Source: Parascedosporium putredinis (taxonomy: Eukaryota; Ascomycota; Sordariomycetes; Microascales; Microascaceae). From it: DNA of 64,000 nt. The stretch is taken from positions 744,001 to 808,000 of the forward strand of contig CASHTG010000003.1 of the NCBI GenBank assembly GCA_949357655.1. The letters run 5' to 3'. The notes beneath the pieces were generated by a model. It worked only from the letters and a program-made list of their open reading frames with translations. It made no database searches and was not told where the DNA came from. A program made the translations under genes and the position numbers. Shown here piece after piece: positions 61,099-64,000 of the stretch (position 1 is the first letter of the stretch; every line of letters begins with the position of its first letter).

Positions 61099-62665
61099 AT
61101 GGCGACCATGACGGCCGAGGAGCGGTTCGCCCTCATCCAAGAAAACCTGGAGGAGGTTCTGAACCCCGAAATCATCCAAAAGATTCTGAACGAGGGAAAG
61201 AATCCAAAGATTTACTGGGGTACGGGCAACTATACTCGGCGTTGAGCGGCTGTAAGAGATGTGCTGGCGGGCACGAGTACTAATACGGTTTTTGCGCCCC
61301 GTGCTTCTAGGAACCGCGACGACGGGCAGGCCGCATTGCGGCTACTTCGTGCCCGCGATCAAGATTGCGCAGCTCCTCGCGGCGGGGTGCGAAATGACCA
61401 TCCTGCTCGCCGATATCCACGGATTCCTCGACAACCTCAAGGCCCCCATCGAGCTCGTGGAGCAGCGCGCGTTATTCTACAAGCAGTGCATCACCGCCAT
61501 CCTCCAGGCCGTGGGCGTGTCGACGGACAAGCTAAAGTTCGTCCTCGGCAGCTCGTACCAGAAGAATGCGGACTACGTCATGGACGTGTACCGCATGTGC
61601 TCCGTCATCTCCGAGCACGATGCCAAGAGGGCGGGCGCGGAAATCGTCAAGCAGTCGGACAATGCGCCGCTGAGCGGTCTCCTCTACCCGATTCTCCAGG
61701 TGCTTGACGAGCAGTACCTTGATGTAGATGCGCAGTTTGGAGGTAGGCTTTGGATCTAGTTAATTTGTTGTTTGGTGGAGTTGTGAGACTAAAGCTCTGA
61801 GAATAGGTCTCGACCAGAGGAAGCTCTTTATTGCGGCCAAGGACTGGCTGCCGAAGCTCGGATACAGGGAGGTAAGGAGTCTGACTCTTCACTTTGCCGG
61901 GAAGCGAACCACTGGCTCTTGGGCGTGTACTGACTCATGCCATTTTAGCGCGCGCATTTGATGAACCCCATGGTTCCTGGACTACAAGGCGGCAAGATGA
62001 GTGCTAGCGACCCCAGTATGTGATCCCGAGTGGAGAGGAGGGGCTTCCTCGAGACAGTGTTTAGTACTGACTTTTGTTGAATAGACAGCAAGATTGACCT
62101 TCTTGACGCCGCCGATGTGGTAGCAAAGAAGATCAAGAAGGCCGAAGCAGCTCCTTTGGTGGTGGAGGGCAACGGCATCCTCGCCTTTGTAGAATTTGTG
62201 TTGCTACCCGCGGCGGGCCTCAAGGGCAAGCGCGAATTCGTTGTCAAGCGCGAGAGGGATGGCCTTGAGCCCCTCGTTTACACTGATATCTCCAAGATTC
62301 AGGAGGACTACAAGAACGATGTCGTGAGTCGAACCTTTACCCATACACTCTGACCCTCCCGAATCACCGGCGTGGCTAACACATTTTCTCTCTCTCTTCT
62401 TCTTTCTTTTTATCACAGTTGACTCCCCAACTTATCAAGCCTGCGGTGACCGAGGCTCTCCAGGCGCTCTTGGCCCCTGTCCAGGCTGCTTACCAGGCCT
62501 CTGCGGAATGGCAAGAGATTACAACAAAGGCCTACCCCCGAGGAGAAGAAGAAGGAGAAGAAGGTGAAGAACAAGGGCACCCGATACCCCGGAGGTGGTG
62601 CCCCTCCTGCTACGGGCGAGGCCCTGCCTATTCGCTCGGCCGAAGGCGACAAGCCTGCCGCGTAA
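61099..62665 (+). CDS. TYS1: Tyrosyl-tRNA synthetase, cytosolic
   Basis: TyrRS charges tRNA-Tyr with tyrosine. The six exons are 61099-61219, 61311-61742, 61807-61871, 61949-62015, 62085-62323 and 62419-62665, with introns of 64-95 bp and matching phases. The start is MATMTAEERFALIQENLEEV. The class I ATP-binding motif appears as PHCGYF (residues 48-53) and the second signature as KMSAS (222-226). Tyrosine-site sequence ILLADIHGFLDNLKAP is typical, and the C-terminus is Lys-rich (EKKEKKVKNKGTRYP) as in fungal cytosolic enzymes. One break lies at C5 62535-62539: the frame needs either one C fewer or two more (Y-P-E or Y-P-P-E). Corrected length is 389 or 390 residues, normal for the eukaryotic cytosolic form. 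Confidence 0.95.
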
Positions 62666-63946
62666 AGATACAAAATTCGAGGCGAATCAGAGGGGAAGAA
62701 AAAGGGGGAAGAAATCCACAATTGTAAATAAAACCCGGCGTGTCGGCAAGGGACTAGCCGTAGTAGGTTGTCCGTTTGCCGCCTTCAGAGCCTAAAGTCC
62801 ATGATGAAATCTAGAAGCTACAAGTACCGTGATGAGATAACGTCCTGCAGAAGCGCAGTTTGTATGAGTCTGTCGCTCATCTGCGATCATCCTCTCGAAG
62901 AAGAGATTGCTTTCCCTGTGCTAAAAGAGGGACTCTTGATGTATCAAAAATGCTCCTTGGGGATAAGTCGACTTACGGCGACGTTGCGTGAGATGGGCAG
63001 GACCGACTGGTTTAGAGATTGGAGTGACCCAAGCGTAAAGAAATAAGAAGCGCTTTAGGGAATATACGTAAAGTCATGTCATCCGAACCTTGCTAATTTA
63101 TGTTTTTTCCTACCTTCTCCAGAAATGTAATATCTGAATATACCAATGTACAAAATTTGACGTAGAACATCTGCGAATAAAAACCTCCTTAATCTTGGAG
63201 AGTGCGTGATACGAAGTGCCGCACCAACGGGCTGCTGTTGATCCAGCGCCTGGATGTTTTCAATGCTGTTTCATCGCATCGTTCTCTCTGTAGAATTGAT
63301 GGCTGGGGAGCGGAGCACACGCTGGCCGTTGCAGTCCCCTTTTTCTTCCCAGCGGCACCGACGGACCCTCAGCGAAGATCCCTGCCGGAATCAGAGTCGC
63401 GTTGTAACTTGTACCGTCGCAGTCACCGGTTTTCCAGGATGGTCTTGAATAGGCTGCGCAGAGCGGGAGTGGCGGACATACCCTCCAAATTTATTTTAGG
63501 GAGAGGACAGAACATTTGCAGGAAGAATACATTGTTCCTTGTACTCTTGTGGCAATGCGCGCGCAGAGTTGGAAGGATTGAGGAGAACACTCCATCTCGG
63601 AAACTCAAAATGGCCATTTCTCCTTTTCAATCCTCACTTCCTCTGCAAAATCCGGATTGACAATAACGGCGATTCGGGAGTAGCTGGGCTGGTCCTCAGA
63701 AGAACACGCAACCAAACACACACCCCCGCAAGCCAAACACTCGAAAGCTCCCGTCTTTCCGGCAAACCGAGCCCCCGCATATCCGTCTAGCTCGCTGTCG
63801 ACCACCTCCGTGGAAAACCGCTGCTCTGTTCCAGGTGTCGTCATCGGCTAAATCGGCGACCACCTCACGATCATCCGAACTCGCCTTCACCACCACAACA
63901 GACGTTCACGACCGAACGAACGGTTGCATTTTTCTTCATCGCTGCC
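62666..63946. other. Intergenic region at the right side
   Basis: This contains the TyrRS 3' region (AT-rich near 63095-63185) and sequence without convincing genes. A minus-strand frame of 79 codons at 63605-63844 has a slightly coding-like composition but no recognised domain. No RNA gene was recognised. Confidence 0.5.
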
Positions 63947-64000
63947 ATGTCTTTCGAAACTACGAGACGCCGGGTTATCCGGAGAATCAACAGCAAATAC
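63947..64000 (+). CDS. Possible start of a gene cut by the window edge
   Basis: An ATG at 63947 in the context gctgccATGt opens a frame MSFETTRRRVIRRINSKY that runs off the window. The preceding 60 bp (cacgaccgaacgaacgg) look like a leader. Only 18 codons are visible, so this is a weak suggestion. Confidence 0.2.
   Translation, partial: MSFETTRRRVIRRINSKY

Noticed and set aside
63605..63844. 79-codon frame (-) near the right edge
   Set aside because: Slightly coding-like but short, without domain or clear exon partners; not enough to call.

Overview
The window reads as nuclear DNA of a filamentous ascomycete (Pezizomycotina, most likely Sordariomycetes). The evidence is short introns of about 64-100 bp with GT..AG borders and CTAAC/CTGAC-like branch sites, strong C/G preference at third codon positions, and fungal versions of HIR3, CWF19, GPN1, RPB12 and tyrosyl-tRNA synthetase. 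The species cannot be named from the sequence.

Layout. 1-2.3 kb: no gene. 2.3-4.0 kb (-): secreted Pro/Glu/Tyr-repeat protein. 7.9-14.3 kb (+): HIR3, a subunit of the HIR histone chaperone complex. 15.3-15.8 kb (+): ubiquitin-conjugating enzyme. 16.1-16.9 kb (+): doubtful Pro/Gln/Ser-rich reading frame with an in-frame stop. 18.6-23.4 kb (-): very long TBC-domain RabGAP. 23.4-32.1 kb: no gene seen. 32.1-33.0 kb (+): small acidic nuclear protein with two introns. 33.0-45.4 kb: no gene seen. 45.4-46.9 kb (+): bHLH transcription factor. 46.9-52.1 kb: no gene seen. 52.1-53.2 kb (+): aldo/keto reductase, tail to tail with a HIT-family protein (-). 54.3-55.5 kb: two decayed Ty3/gypsy fragments in opposite orientations. 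55.9-62.7 kb: compact housekeeping block of CWF19 (-), RPB12 (+), GPN1 (-) and TyrRS (+), arranged as two divergent promoters and one convergent junction.

The housekeeping block joins splicing (CWF19), transcription (RPB12 and GPN1, the GTPase that helps RNA polymerase II assemble and enter the nucleus) and translation (TyrRS). HIR3 and the acidic protein point to chromatin. The TBC protein points to polarised secretion.

The most important pattern is technical. Nearly every long conserved gene is broken by single-base frame changes that lie in short G/C (sometimes A/T) runs and behave like one missing base. I count 8 in CWF19, 6 in the TBC gene, 3 in HIR3, 3 in the aldo/keto reductase, at least 2 in the bHLH gene, and one each in the HIT and RPB12 genes. 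TyrRS and the repeat protein also have breaks at G5/C5 runs that need +2 or -1. Adding one base at each site gives a total length divisible by three and an intact protein. The simplest reading is an under-called-homopolymer draft assembly, not mass pseudogene formation, so the coordinates below span whole genes across these breaks. I found no convincing new biological system. The nearest candidates are the unrecognised repeat protein and the large gene-free tracts.
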